A stretch of DNA of 64,000 bases from Rhodamnia argentea (Eukaryota > Streptophyta > Magnoliopsida > Myrtales > Myrtaceae), in assembly GCF_020921035.1 (NCBI RefSeq), contig NC_063153.1, positions 16,120,001 through 16,184,000 on the forward strand. Reading direction: 5' to 3'. Position 1 is the first letter of the stretch. Every line of letters begins with the position of its first letter. Shown here piece by piece: positions 1 through 11,939 of the stretch. The translations under genes and the position numbers were made by a program. The notes under the pieces are model-generated. The model was not told where the DNA came from, did not search any database, and saw only the letters and a program-made list of their open reading frames with translations.

Positions 1-160
1 AAGACTACATCCTTTCTTTGGCCATGATAAGGGAAACTTTTCTACATATACAACAATAAACTATGTATGATCCTAAACGAGGCTCCATTGTCTTGTAGTA
101 ATAAATTTGTGCTATCGACGACAAATAAGTATTTTAGTATGGGGAACTGAGCAACAGTGA

Positions 161-242
161 GTGGGCGTGCCGGAGTGGTTATCGGGCATGACTAGAAATC
201 ATGTGGGCTCTGCCCGCGCAGGTTCGAATCCTGCCGCTCACG
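161..242 (+). tRNA. tRNA-Ser (anticodon AGA)
   Basis: An 82-nt class II tRNA. The seven-base acceptor strands GTGGGCG and CGCTCAC pair with one G-T wobble and leave G242 as discriminator. The anticodon loop reads CTAGAAA, giving anticodon AGA (Ser). A long variable arm is present, as expected for tRNA-Ser. The T-arm/B box GGTTCGAATCC is at 221-231. A T run just downstream (about 244-248) fits a Pol III terminator, and a CAA motif upstream (152-154) is typical of plant tRNA start sites. No intron is seen. It looks functional. Confidence 0.96.
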
Positions 243-496
243 GTTTTTGTCTTTTCCCCCACTTCATTTTTGCATACTATCAACTTAAAAAGACATAAAG
301 GAGTTGGACACAAAAGATTTGGATTAACCCATGATGTGACTAATCATTTAATTACGTGAAAGTCCAAACATAGTCGATACGCATTTGTCTCAATAAAAAC
401 CCATCGAATCTTTATTTCATATAATGGGATTGACTTTGTTCATTACATCAGTCTATCTAATAAATTTTCAACATGAAAACACTTAAAAGTCCATAT
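243..496. other. AT-rich spacer after tRNA gene
   Basis: AT-rich noncoding sequence between the tRNA terminator and the first LTR-like element. I see no gene or repeat in it. Confidence 0.5.
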
Positions 497-3400
497 TGTC
501 GCAACCTAAAGTTCGGGAGCCTTAGGTTAACCTATTATTAGGTTAATTATTTAACTAATATAACTCGGACTTTCCCAAACCTATATCAAATTATAATTTA
601 GGTTTATTTCATGAAAAAATTGTTAAATTGAAGTTACCACTAATCATTTATGGAATGTTGATTAGAAACCTTAATAAGATATCGAGAGGAATATCTTATT
701 TCTACGAACTAGAGACAATGAGTTTGGGGACTTCGTTATATTAATTTGAAAAATTAATGTCATTTCGGTATCAATTTCATGAAAAATTCCTTTCGATTGA
801 TTGATGTGAATTGAATGATTAATTGGGAAAATATGACATGGAACCATATTTTCGGCAATAATAAAAAAAATCAAAAGCTTGAACAAAAATAAATAAAAAT
901 ACCCATAATATACCTTTTAATTTCGAATTTTCCTATAAATTCACTCATTTCCAAAGATTTGGGCTAGAGTAGAATTTTATCCGCTACATTCTCGAAGATT
1001 TGAGCCAATATGCAGATAGATGTATAGAACAACATCATCCCTTTTCTCAAAGGGCAAAACACGAAAATCTATACTAAATTATAAATTATAATCCCATTCC
1101 ATAAGATTATGGCCAAGGCATATAATTTATTTTTCGATGGGACAAGGCACGTGGGAGCATATATTATGAGCATGTTTGTTTATAAATGTGCAAACTTTAT
1201 ATAAAAAAAAAAAGGAAAATAAACAAACAAGACTAGATAAAAGCAAGAATGGACAAGCTTAATCGAATTTTAGAAAATTAGAGGGGTGGCCGAAAATATG
1301 CAAGTGCGGTCCACCTTTCCTCATCCAAAGTTCGATTTAAAGTTTGAGAAAATTATCTTTAAGGATTGGAAATTTTGTTTTTAGATAATCCTAAAAAATT
1401 TGGATAATTGTCCAATTCAAATAAATCTCATCCATAACAACAGATAACATCCGATAACTACCAAGATATTGCCATTCAAACAACTCAAGATGCAAGAGAT
1501 AATTATCCAAATTAAAGTTTATCCATGATAGATCGGATATTGTCCAATTCAAGTATTCTCATAGGTTAGACAAATTTTGAATCGGTGATCATTATCCACA
1601 ACATAGAAAAATCATTAGAAAATCACAGGATAATGTGACTTAACCAATCAAAGATTAAAATTCAAGGCAAGGATATCCACCATCATATAATTTGGCCACC
1701 AAGAGATATAGTATGCCAAAAATCAATTTTATTTCATTAAAAACCCTTATTCTTTCCAATTAATTCAATTTGATCTTAGAAAAATGCTGAACGAGGGAGT
1801 TTTTTCGATCAAATTACATCAATTCTCAAGAACATTCAAGCAATTCATGATCGAATCGAAATTACTTGAAAGCTCAGAAATTTTATGCAACAATACCCAA
1901 TTTTCGGTTCTTAACAAGAATTAGCAAAAAAGGTTTAACTTTTCACTTTTAATTTCAATTCGACATGTATTCATCAAGGTATATGCAAGTTATCAAGGTA
2001 ACAAGCATGAATTGAAATAAAAAAGTTGAGAAATTTTATCTTTTCCTAGCTAAAATTCTGCACACACACAAGCTGGGATTTTTGCTTAAAACAGTCCCCT
2101 TCTGAGCTTATTTGAGGCCGAATCGAACTCCGAATTACTAAGGATTCTAGCACCAAGTAACACAAAAGTTAGCCATCAAATATCAATTGAAAACGAGGCT
2201 AAACCAACCTCGGATAGGGCTGAATCGTAGCTAAACTGCGCTGGACATCAAGGGGGTCTCGGTCAGCGATGGTGGTGGTCTCGAGCTCGCAACGACTGCA
2301 ACTATGGTTGCTCGTGGTGACGGTGGCTTACGGATCAGCAGCTTCATTGGATCTGGCATCGGGGTCCAACCAAATATATACGATGAAGACACAACCGAGT
2401 CTTTTCCACTCGCGCGTGTGCGTTTCCCTCCAGTAGTTCAGATGCACATGTTGTCCCTCAAGCACTGGAACACTTACCTTATTGCACCTGTATATGAGAT
2501 CAAGGAAAGAGACAGAAGCAATCTTCTTATAGTAAATAAAGTCTTTTTATTCCTTTTCTTCTCTTCTCACTTTTTCCTTTCTTTTGCAGAATCGGGGCTT
2601 TCCTCCATCTCTGCACGTCATGAGTCAAACTGCACTCATAAGAAATCATAAAAAAAAAATCACCGCTTGACCCACGTTTTCTCCATGGCCGCATGAAACT
2701 CTCTCTCTCTCTCTCTCTGTGTTCCGTGCCGAATTTTCGTGGCCGTATATGATAATCAATTGGCCTTCGAATCTGCACAGAGGAAAAACGTGAAAAGTAA
2801 AAGACCTCTCTCTTTCTTCTCTCACAATTTCCCCGTCATTGTCAATATGTGAAGCCCCCCTCCTACGGAACTTGGACGAAGATGAGAGAAGAGGTAGTCT
2901 TCCTTCGCAACGTGCTCTTTTCCTCTCATGTGGCTGCTGAATAATGCCATTTGTTTCAATGAAAATTGGCCTCCTCCCATAACCCTAAACTTAGCTTGTT
3001 ATTTATAGACTAAGGGTTACCTAATCCTAATCGAAGTGGGATTAGTCAATAACTATTGGATTAAAAATTCTGATCTTTAAGAGTCCAAATCTTGCAAAAT
3101 TTCTGAAAATTTCAGCCATTAAGAATGCATATAGGGCCAGCCAAAATTTCCATGTGTGTGGACTATGTTATGTTCTTTCGGGCTCAAATCAGGCCTCAAT
3201 TAATTAAATGAATAAGTAATTAAGGGCCTTATATATTTAAACGAGAAAGAGGGGCTATATTAAATTCGAATTAAGTCCAAACTCATATAAAATTCGGCAC
3301 CCGCTCTTGGCCTTAATCGAAAATTCATAATGGGTCATGGTCCAATCAGCTGTCAAATTAAACTCAACTCCTTTGTTGTTGGTCTGACTAAATGCAAATG

Positions 3401-3525
3401 CAATATATGCTAAAAATAAATATGAAAAATGATTTAATTATTTTTTTTTAGCAAGAACTAAAAAGTAGTTCTCATTTTCTGTGCAAAAATAACTAAAAAG
3501 GTTAGTCAAAATTTAAGTGTCAACA
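497..3525 (-). mobile_element. LTR-like element, copy 1 (probable solo LTR)
   Basis: This element reads TGTCGCAACCTAAAG at its left end and ends AAGTGTCAACA, so both termini fit the TG...CA rule of LTRs. Its ends and subterminal sequence match the inserts at 27255-30851 (opposite orientation) and 40457-41220 (same orientation). On the minus strand it starts TGTTGACAC and has a TATA-like TCTATAAATAAC at about 3000-3010, roughly 0.5 kb from that end, as in an LTR promoter. I see no gag or pol, so a solo LTR of a family with very long LTRs is the simplest reading. Flanking pentamers (CATAT and CGGAT) do not match well. Open frames inside, such as 2304-2651, have no recognisable domain. Confidence 0.65.
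2701..2718. repeat. (CT)n microsatellite
   Basis: Nine uninterrupted CT units inside the LTR-like element. Confidence 0.9.
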
Positions 3526-3758
3526 CGGATCTATCTCTACGTAGCAAAAACATGACCAAATTTCCGATCTCGAACAATGATGGGTTTCTCCTTTACTTTC
3601 CCTTTCTTTTTTCCATGTGATCTCAGATATGAATCATGAAAAGCAAGTCCTTTCGCTGGAGAAATGAAATCACCATTCAAGCTCGAATTCACACATGGGT
3701 TGAACTCCTCGAAGGAATTGCTAATTGAGTATCCAATTGGTGACTCTCAGGACCGATG
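3526..3758. other. spacer between LTR-like element and copia element
   Basis: About 230 bp of non-repeat sequence. A short plus-strand open frame starts at 3664, but the protein is not recognisable and the frame runs into the copia LTR. The last five bases (CGATG, 3754-3758) are the probable left target-site duplication of the copia element. Confidence 0.4.
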
Positions 3759-4254
3759 TGTTGGAAATATAAAATTCATTTTGGAAAAGTTAAAAAGTAG
3801 AAGCAAAATTCAATTTTGCTTTGGATTCTCACGTTCATTTGCCTTTGGCGGTGCATAGAGTTTGACTTGTCAAACTTGCATGCAAGTGACTAAAGCAAAA
3901 AAACAAAAACATAAAAAAAAAAGTTGCAACTTTCACATGGCAACAACTTGAAATTGCGGCAGCCCCCTTCACGTTTTCAAAGTCGGCAGCAACCTCTCTT
4001 TTCACAGTATATCGGCTATTTTATGGAGTCCAATGGCGGTGGAAATTCTTCTATAAATAGGATTAAGCTTGTATGTATGGCTCTTGTAGCCTTAGAGTGG
4101 AGAGAGTTAGAGAGAGTGAATTTGTACTCAAGCTTAGAGCAAAGCTTGTGTCTTTTGTGTAAAAGGCTATTTTGAATACCACTCTCATTTCCATATTCTA
4201 ATTCTCTCCCACGTTGAAACCACCAAACTTCCGCAACCCCTCCTGGTCCGTAAA
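3759..4254 (+). repeat. copia 5' LTR
   Basis: It begins TGTTGGAAATATAAAATTC and aligns with 9177-9657. A TATA box (CTATAAATAG, 4051-4060) marks the U3/R promoter. Compared with the 3' LTR it has a small insertion around 3800-3830 and lacks a short stretch near 4166. Its 3' edge is set by the primer-binding site that follows. Confidence 0.92.
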
Positions 4255-4256
4255 AT

Positions 4257-4268
4257 TGGTATCAGAAC
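4257..4268 (+). promoter_or_regulatory. copia primer-binding site (tRNA-iMet)
   Basis: TGGTATCAGAAC directly follows the 5' LTR. It matches the usual plant copia PBS TGGTATCAGAGC at 11 of 12 positions. Confidence 0.9.
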
Positions 4269-4273
4269 TAGCT

Positions 4274-5215
4274 ATGGCATCCACCAGTTCCGTTCAATTG
4301 GAACTTTCAAAGTTGAATGGGAGGAATTTCAACAAACGATCGGTCAAGATGAAGATTCTAGTCAAATCGCAGGATTTGTGGAACCTGGTGGAGAGTGGCT
4401 ACACCGAAGTAGCCGATACCTAAGAATTCAATGCTTTGAAAAAGGAGGACAAGGATTCGTTGGTCGAATCTCGAAAGAAAGATCAGAAAGCATTATATGT
4501 GATCTTTCAAGCTGTAGAAGAGATGATATTTGAAAAAATATTGTGCGCGGAGATCGCAAAAGCGGCATGGGATATTCTGCAAAAATCCTACAAAGGCGAT
4601 GATCGCGTGAAGCGAGTTCGACTTCAAGCACTTCGAGGTGATTTTGAGTCTTTACACATGAACGACTCTGAATCTATCTTGTCGTACTTTGATCGTGTGC
4701 AAACCATCGTTAACCAATTGAGGGTTCATGGTGAAGAACTCCAAAATGAACGAATCGTAGAAAAAATCTTGAGGTCTTTGACTAAAAGATTTGACTACCT
4801 TGTTGCGGCAATTGAAGAAGGCCGGGATATATCAACCATGACGTTGGAGTGGTTGATGGGTTTATTATGCTCACATGAGCAAAGAATGAATCGGAAGTTC
4901 GTCGGTGCTTGTCCCGAGCAAGCTTTGCAAAGCCGGGTCTCCGACTCAACTCGAGGAGGGTATCATGGTGTTCGAGGCCGTAGAGGTGGACGAGGTAGAG
5001 GTGGAAATGCTAATTCCATTGGAAGAAATAAAACACGTGACAAATCAAAGGTCAAGTGTTTTAAGTGTAATAAATTCGGACATTACAAATCCGAATGTCG
5101 AGCAAACATGGGGCACGAGTTGCCAAAACATGTACATGCTGTTGATGCTGATGAAAGCGTCGTGTTAGCATGCAAAATGAATGGCTTGAGTACCAGTGAT
5201 ACCAATATCCGGTAT
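4274..5215 (+). pseudogene. copia gag (broken)
   Basis: The gag polyprotein starts at ATG 4274 (MASTSSVQLELSKLNGRNF...). It is interrupted by a stop at 4421-4423 in the sequence ...YTEVADT and resumes at about 4436 with a UBN2-type copia gag region. A CCHC zinc knuckle (CFKCNKFGHYKSEC, 5057-5098) follows an Arg/Gly-rich stretch. The knuckle spacing C-x2-C-x4-H-x4-C is intact, so the loss of function comes from the early nonsense codon, not from loss of the RNA-binding motif. Confidence 0.9.
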
Positions 5216-5500
5216 CTCGACACTGGGTGCAACAATCACATGTACAGCCAAAAGGAGCTATTCTCGCGACTATACGAAACGATTCATGGTGAAGTCAACT
5301 TTGGGAATAAATCAAAGATTCTTGTGATGGGCAAAGGTAACATTGATATCAAATCAAAGGATAGTACTAATGGTACTATTGTATATGTTTTCTTTGTGCC
5401 ATGACTTTTTGGAATTTGCAGGCAACTTTCAGAAAAAGGCCACAAAATTAACATTGAAAATGGAGTTTGCACCATTAGAGGTGTAAATGATAAGTTGATC
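5216..5500 (+). pseudogene. copia protease remnant
   Basis: The aspartic protease active site is recognisable as LDTGCNNHM, with the catalytic Asp codon at 5219-5221, in the gag reading frame. The frame stops at 5402-5404, in the middle of the protease domain, and resumes in another frame. Confidence 0.85.
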
Positions 5501-5548
5501 ATGGCGGTGCATTTGACAAAGAACCGGATGTTCCCTCTATCTCTCTAG

Positions 5549-6262
5549 ATGAAGTCTTTGTTCATTTTTCAAGCCACGGCCAAAGATAGCAAGTGGTTGT
5601 GGCACCTTCACTTCGGCCATCTAAATTTTCATGGACTAAAACTATTGGTCCAGAAAAAAATGGTGATTGGAATGCCTTTGATCGACAGTCCGGATAGCCC
5701 ATGTGAAGGATGTCTCGTCGGAAAACAACATCGAGAATCATTTCCAATTGGAAAAGCTAGAAGAGGCAAGCAACCTTTGGAGCTGGTGCATATAGATATT
5801 TGTGGCCGAGTTGAGTTAGAATCGATCGGACAAAAAAGGTACGCATTAATTTTTGTCGATGATTTTACCAGAAAAACATAAGTATACTTCTTGAGAGAAA
5901 AAGATAAAGCTTTTGGAAAATTCAAGTAATTTAAAGTCTATGCTGAGAAACATAGGGGATTTAGTCTAAAGACTTTGAGATCGGATAGAGGTGGAGAATT
6001 TACTTCCAATTAATTTGACAAATATTGTAAAATTCATGGAATAAAGTGTCAATTAACTGCTAGCTATACGCTTCAGCAAAATGGTATAGCAGAAAGAAAG
6101 AATAGAACAATTTTTGAAATGGCAAGAATTATGCTCAAGGCTAAAGCTTTACCAAAGAAGTTTTGGGCAGAAGTTGTTATTTGTGCTGTATTTGTCTTAA
6201 ACATGTGTTCAACAAGGAGTGTTCTTGGAAGAATCCCAAAAGAGGCTTGGACCGGTAACAAG
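5549..6262 (+). pseudogene. copia integrase (broken)
   Basis: This begins with the GAG-pre-integrase HHCC zinc-finger region (WHLHFGHLNFHGL ... CEGCLVGKQH). The catalytic core follows with its first Asp in LELVHIDICG, the second in LRSDRGGEF (about 5967-5995), and the Glu in NGIAERKNR (about 6080-6110). Stop codons interrupt the core at about 5879, 5927 and 6013, although the surrounding amino acids remain copia-like in one frame. The region ends abruptly near EAWTGNKQ, at the rearranged segment. Confidence 0.88.
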
Positions 6263-7019
6263 CAGATAAGTATTTCGTTCTTATTAAAGTAATTTGATTT
6301 GTGTGGAAATCATAGTAGGTGGGTGTTGTTTGTTTAGTTGTTTGGATGGGATTCCTATATACCGTACGTAACGAAGGAAGAAGTTGGACGATCAAATGTA
6401 TGAAATGTTTAAGAACTTTGTAGATGTTAGGGTTTGAAGAAGTGCATATTCATTGGCTATAGTGAGGTGACCAAGGGTTATATGTTGTATAATCCAATCA
6501 CGGAAAAGGTTATGATTTAAAGGAATGCGTGAACATCATGTTATTTGGTGAATCGTTCTCCTTCTCTGCATTGAATGTAGACTCAAACGAGATATGGTCC
6601 GGACCTTTTTATTCGTTTTGAAATTTCTTGTATGGAATTTAAGGGATATGTTTTTTGAGATCAGGATGATGAGAACAAGATTCGGATTTGTTAAAGAAGA
6701 AGTAGAAGAAATGAATGGTATCTTATCTTTGAGAGGGCTTTAGTCGAAGTTGTCCGCGCGTTTATTTAGTGATTGTTTTTTTTTTTTTTTTCTTTGTTGT
6801 TTTTACATTTTTAAAAGCACTTGGAATTTGAGATGAAGGATCTTGGCCAAAGGGAAAAAATATAAAAATAATTCGATTTTTGTAACATTATTTTGAATTG
6901 TTTTGTTTTCCGTGTGGTTTTTTATGTTCTCTCGTTTGTTATTTTACTTTCACTTGCTATTTTGCTCTTGATTTGTGCTCTCTTGGTGTTTTTTTGTTGC
7001 TTTCCTTATTTGGACAACG
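6263..7019 (+). other. rearranged segment inside copia pol
   Basis: This does not continue the integrase C-terminus. It holds a first, out-of-frame copy (about 6374-6513) of the block that recurs at 7020-7116 and encodes ERKKLDSESRCIFIGYSEV in the second copy. It also holds about 500 bp of AT-rich filler, including a poly-T run near 6777-6791. It looks like a local duplication with inserted or scrambled DNA. Confidence 0.6.
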
Positions 7020-9120
7020 AAAGGAAGAAGTTGGATAGTGAAAGCCGGTGCATATTCATTGGCTATAGTGAGGTGACCAAGGGTTATATGCTGTATAATC
7101 CAATCATGGAAAAGGTAATCAGTAGGGATGTTCAATTTTTTGAACATGAAGCCTGGGCCCGGAACCAGAAGGGTGACCCTAAAAAAATCACCATTGAAGA
7201 CGAACCGACTAAGCGGGAGAGTCGGAAGAATCTCCAACCGAAGTTCTATCATTTTCACATGGTAGTTCATCTTCTTCACCAACAACGGTTTTCGGAATCG
7301 TCACTTCGGCATTCGTAACGACCGCGATAGACTACAATAAAATTCAAGAATTATGTGGTCACAAGAGATGATGATAGTGACAGTGATGAGATCACTGATG
7401 AAACAATAGCAAATTTTTGTTTATTTGCTGAATGTGACCCCATATCCTATGATGATGTAGCTGTAGATGAGAAGTGGATCCAAGCAATGGATGAAGAAAT
7501 CTACTCCATCGAAAAGAATGCCACATAGGTGCTAACTTCTTTACTACCTGGTAAGAAGCCCATTGGTGTCAAGTGGGCGTACAAGATGAAGTATTGGTCA
7601 AGTGGATCGTTATAAATACCGACTAGTCGTGAAAGGCTATAAACAAAAGCCAAGTATTGGTTATTTTGAAGTATTTGCACCAATGGCTCGAATGGATACA
7701 ATCCAAATGATCTTAGCATTAGCAGCTCGGAACCATTGGAAGATCCATCAAATGGATGTAAAATTTGCATTTCTCAATGGTTTTCTTGATGAGGAAGTTT
7801 ATGTGGAGCAACCACAAGGTTATGAGAAAAAATGGCATGAAAATCAAGTTTACAAGTTGAAGAAAACATTATATGGGTTAAAACAGGCACCTCGAGCTTG
7901 GTACACGAGGATCGACATATATCTATTGAAGCATGGTTTTCAAAAGTGCCCATATGAGCATATATCGTACATCAAGTCAAATACTAACGGTGATCTCATC
8001 ATAGTATGCCTTTATGTAGATGACTTGATATTTACAGGAAATTGTGAAAAAATGTTTGCGGAATTCGGGGAGGCCATGACAAGTTAGTTCGAGATGACAG
8101 ACTTGGGATTGATGTCGTATTTTCTAGGCCTTGAAGTGAAGTAGACAAATGATGGCATATTTGTTTCGCAACAAAAATGGAAAAATATGCTAAGTGCATA
8201 ACTTTTGAAGGCGATTCAATATGTGCCATAACTTTTAAAAATCATTCACTTGAGTCCATGTTAAGCAATTCGGACTACCGTGTCACACCGGAAAAGTTTT
8301 GTAGCACTCAAGTGAACGATTTTGTCGACGCTAGTGACGTTTTTGAAAGTTATGAAAAGGAACCGAGTGAGCGTCGTACAAAAGTTATGGCCCCACTGTA
8401 CTTTTCCCAAAAATATGCTAATGATATTTTGAAGCGATTCAATTTGACCTCTACAAGGCCGGATATTATGTATGGTGTGGGTAAATCCCACTTATTTTAA
8501 AAGTATTGTTGATAACCTAAGGTATTTAACCTCTACAAGGCCGGATATTATATATGGTGTGGGAATTATTAGTCTTTTCATGGAGAAACCGTACCAATTA
8601 CATTTGCAAGCAGCAAAAAGAATTTTGCGATATGTCGGTGGAACTCATGATCCTAGAATTTTATACGCTTATACCGACAACTTCAATTTAGTGAGATATA
8701 CAGACAATGATTGGGCGGGTGATATTGAAACGTAGAAAAGTACTTCTGTATATGCGTTCTTTCTCCGATCGGGAGTAATTTCTTGATCCTCGAAAAAGTA
8801 ACAAGTTATTGCACTCTCGACAGCTGAAGCAGAATACATAGCAATAGTTACGACAGCATGTCAAGGGATATGGCTTCATAGGATGCTTAACGAACCGATG
8901 CATGAGCAGAAAGGTCCTACCCAGATTGATGTGTGATAACAAGTCAACAATTTCATTAGCCAAGAATCCCGTTTTCCATGACAGGAGCAAACATATTGAC
9001 ATCAAATATCATTTTATCCGTGCGCTAGTCAAAAGTGGTGAGATTGAACTTGATTTATGTAGGTCCCGAAGATCGGATTGTAGATATCCCGACAAAACCA
9101 TTGGAGGTGGATTCGTTCGA
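7020..9120 (+). pseudogene. copia integrase C-terminus, reverse transcriptase and RNase H (broken)
   Basis: After the integrase C-terminal block (7020-7300), the RVT_2 reverse transcriptase runs from about 7440 to 8170. Visible motifs are HQMDVKFAFLNGFLDEEVYV, the YGLKQAPRAWY region and the catalytic CLYVDDLIF (about 8010-8035). RNase H follows from about 8580 with LVRYTDNDWAGD, STAEAEYIAI and a C-terminal KHIDIKYHFIR region, ending near PDKTIGGGF. Several frameshifts and stops are present. A short block, including CTACAAGGCCGGATATTAT, occurs twice (about 8450-8480 and 8530-8560), a local duplication in the RT-RNase H connection. Confidence 0.9.
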
Positions 9121-9176
9121 GAAATCGAAGATGGTGCTTGGTGTTATGGATTTCCAAAATCAATTTTAAAGGAGGC

Positions 9177-9657
9177 TGTTGGAAATATAAAATTCATTTT
9201 GGAAAAGCTAAAAAGTGTTCGCATTCTCATGTTCATTTGCCTTTGGCAGTGCATAGAGTTTGACTTGTCAAACTTTCATGCAAGTGACTAAAGCAAAAAA
9301 AAAAAAAAAAAAAGTTGCAACTTTCACATGGCAACAACTTGAAATTGCGGCAGCCCCCCTTCAGGTTTTCAAAGTCGGCAGCAACCTCTCTTTTCACACT
9401 ATGTCGGCTATTTTATGGAGTCCAATGGTAGTGGAAATTCTTCTATAAATAGGATTAAGCTTGTATGTATGTTTCTTGTAGCCTTAGAGTGGAGAGATTT
9501 AGAGAGAGTGAATTTGTACTCAAGCTTAGAGCAAAGCTTGTGTCTTTTGTGTAAAAGCCTTAGCAATGGTTATTTTGAATACCACTCTCATTTGCATATT
9601 CTAATTCTCTCCCGCATTGAAACCACCAAACTTTCGTAACCCCTCCTGGTTCCTACA
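9177..9657 (+). repeat. copia 3' LTR
   Basis: A 481-bp LTR starting TGTTGGAAATATAAAATTC and ending CCTACA, preceded by the polypurine tract at about 9168-9175. A TATA box is at 9444-9450. An A-rich run at 9295-9313 differs from the 5' LTR. Confidence 0.92.
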
Positions 9658-9662
9658 CAATG

Positions 9663-10263
9663 TAAGAGGGACGTCATCTCTAGCATATTCCATGATCGAT
9701 TATGCTAAGCGGAGGTTGTGACCTTCCATTTCGGTCCTCGAAATCCCAAAATAACACGAGGTGAGATTGCCCATGATCCTTGACTTTCTACTCCATTTAT
9801 AATTCACCTATGCATACCAGTTTCCAATCATAAGCTCAAATCCATGAGATCTAAGTCCCCAAAAAACAAAAGGAAAAAAAAAGAAAAAGAAAGGAACGAT
9901 CTGTCGAGAGTGTATCTCTACCCTCCTTGAATTGTTCACCAATTCGACCGTAAATGATGGATGAAGCGCATGAATTTGATCATTTATCAAGAAAGAAAAT
10001 GGATCATGAGTACCAGTAAACGCTTCAAGGGCGCCCAATGATTGTAGGATTTTTCATTCAATTAAATTTCCTCGAAATTTTACATGAAATTTTTGTATTT
10101 TGGCTTCCATTTGAGTCCCATTATTATAATACCCGTGTTATTATTGTTCACTTATAAATTAATGTATGATTAAATTGCTCTCATTTTCAGGACAAATTTC
10201 CTTTGATGGAAGTGTTATGACTTGGTTGAACATTTGCAAAAGATTTCTGAGTGCAAAACAAAC
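9663..10263. other. noncoding spacer
   Basis: No recognisable gene. There is an A-rich stretch near 9855-9890, and the minus-strand open frame 9808-10038 has no identifiable domain. Confidence 0.4.
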
Positions 10264-10695
10264 GGGAAAATTATCAAAAAAAGTCTTAAACTTATTACAA
10301 TTGTGTCAATTTAGTACTAAACATTTTCTTTTGCCAAACCAGTTCTAAAATTTTTGCATATGTGCCAATTCAATCATTCATGTCAATTTTAGCCGGTTGA
10401 CGTTGGCGTAGCAATTTTTAATAATTTTTTTATCAAATTTTTATTATTTATTTATTTTTTGATTTTTTTTCTTAGCGATTCGCTGGAGGAAGAAGGAGAA
10501 GAGAAAAAAAAGGAAAAGAAAGAAAAGACAAAAATAATTTTAAAAAAATATTAGTAAAAATTGCCATGTCAGCATCGATCGACTAAAATTAGCAGGAAGG
10601 ACTAAATTGGCACATATGTAAAAGATTTAGAACTGAATTGTCAAAATAAAATATTTAGCACTAAATTGGCACAATTTTAATAGGTTTAGGACGAA
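10264..10695. mobile_element. MITE with long TIRs (family M1)
   Basis: The left end GGGAAAATTATCAAAAAAAG and the following 'acaattgtgtcaatttagt' phrases recur in inverted orientation at the right end ('ctaaattggcacaatttta'). The two arms, about 130-170 bp each, flank an AT-rich centre, so the whole can fold into a hairpin. The same terminal phrases recur at 13723, 16558, 22735, 32385 and 54540. Nothing is coded. Edges are approximate. Confidence 0.75.
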
Positions 10696-10805
10696 GGAGA
10701 ATGAGATATTCACTAGATAGAATTCTAAGAGCAATGGAAAGTAAAAATAAAATAAAAACTCTCAAAACCCTAGCTCCATATACATCCGATATTTCTCACA
10801 CGCTC

Positions 10806-10853
<48 letters not shown>

Positions 10854-11930
10854 TGAGTACAATGAAAAGTAAAGAAACCTCTCAAAACCTTAGATCCATA
10901 TACATCTGGTATCTTTCATACATTCTTTTATATATACTGAAACCCTGTTAGAAAATACAAAAAAAAAAAAAAAACTTGGGCAAACCCGGACCTCATGAAA
11001 AAAAAAAAAAAAACTCAATCAGTTCACCACGAAATATAAAAAAAAATGGTCATAAATAATTAAGCTGATAGATCGAAAATTCGAATAATAATTAATGGGT
11101 TTATTAGGAGCTAATTGACCCACAGATAAAGCGTTTATGATTTGTTAAAAACTTGTCCCTCTAGTCTTTGTAATACGAAAAATGCATTCCCTTACCCCCA
11201 ACAAAAGTCTTTGTGATTGCTCCACTACCTTCAAAATCAAATGAAGCTATTGTTAATATCATTGCTTGTAAACCAGATCATATTCTTCAATTCTTGAAGA
11301 TTATACCTCTCTTTTCCAGCACAAACCTTGCCATGACACCAAAATGATGAATAGAATCAATAGATATATGATCAACAATCTCCTCCTCCTCCTCCTCTCC
11401 CCCCCTCTCCTCCCACCCCCAAAACAAAAAACAAAAAAAAGTTGGAAAACTACATATAAAAAAAAAACACTCAAAGACCTTACTTCATTCAACCAACTTT
11501 ATCAAGATAATGACGGTCACAAAAGTTCCCGGATAGACAAAGAGAGAGGGAAAAGAAAAAAAGATAACGTGGTCTGTTCTCCCATTCATATGGGTGATTT
11601 ATAATCTAAAACCATTTGACGTTGAAAAAAAGTTGATTACACAGCCAAGAGGGGTTTTGGCGGGAAAACGAAGAGCAGGATAATAGAAAGGCATCATTCC
11701 ATGATCCTGCTCTGTAGTTGGTCATGCAGAAATTTGTAGAACAGGAACGTAGACATTTCATTTTTTTTCTTTCAATTGTAGCAAAGCTTCTTTACTCAAA
11801 GTGATGGAACTGACACTGTAGACATGGTTAAGGCATTGCTTTTGTTTCGAAATTTATATTTTTGATGTTCATTGCGTCTGTTTCCTGCTCATAACATAGA
11901 GTGCTTTCGGTGGGGAGAAGTACACCAGAA
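10696..11930. other. AT-rich noncoding region with simple repeats
   Basis: Contains a long (TA)n tract, poly-A runs near 10960-11010 and a C-rich run near 11385-11425. I see no protein-coding homology. The open frames at 11301-11492 (-) and 11344-11604 (+) are low-complexity. Confidence 0.5.
10810..10850. repeat. (TA)n microsatellite between duplicated flanks
   Basis: About 20 TA units. The sequences on both sides (about 10731-10806 and 10851-10930) are diverged copies of each other; both contain forms of 'ctctcaaaacc' and 'ccatatacatc'. Confidence 0.85.
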
Positions 11931-11939
11931 ATGTGAAAA

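Larger units (their letters stand above)
3759..9657 (+). mobile_element. degenerate Ty1/copia LTR retrotransposon
   Basis: A full-length but decayed copia element of about 5.9 kb. It has two LTRs starting TGTTGGAAATA, a primer-binding site complementary to initiator tRNA-Met, and coding remnants in copia order: gag with zinc knuckle, protease, integrase, reverse transcriptase, RNase H. A purine tract (AAAGGAGG) sits right before the 3' LTR. The flanks CGATG (3754-3758) and CAATG (9658-9662) are a probable 5-bp target-site duplication with one mismatch. Stops and frameshifts run through every domain, and the LTRs differ by substitutions and an indel, so the copy is inactive and not recent. About 0.75 kb in the middle (6260-7015) is rearranged. 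Confidence 0.95.

Noticed and set aside
2304-2778. 115- and 83-codon frames
   Set aside because: Inside the LTR-like element, not conserved in the other copies, no domain.
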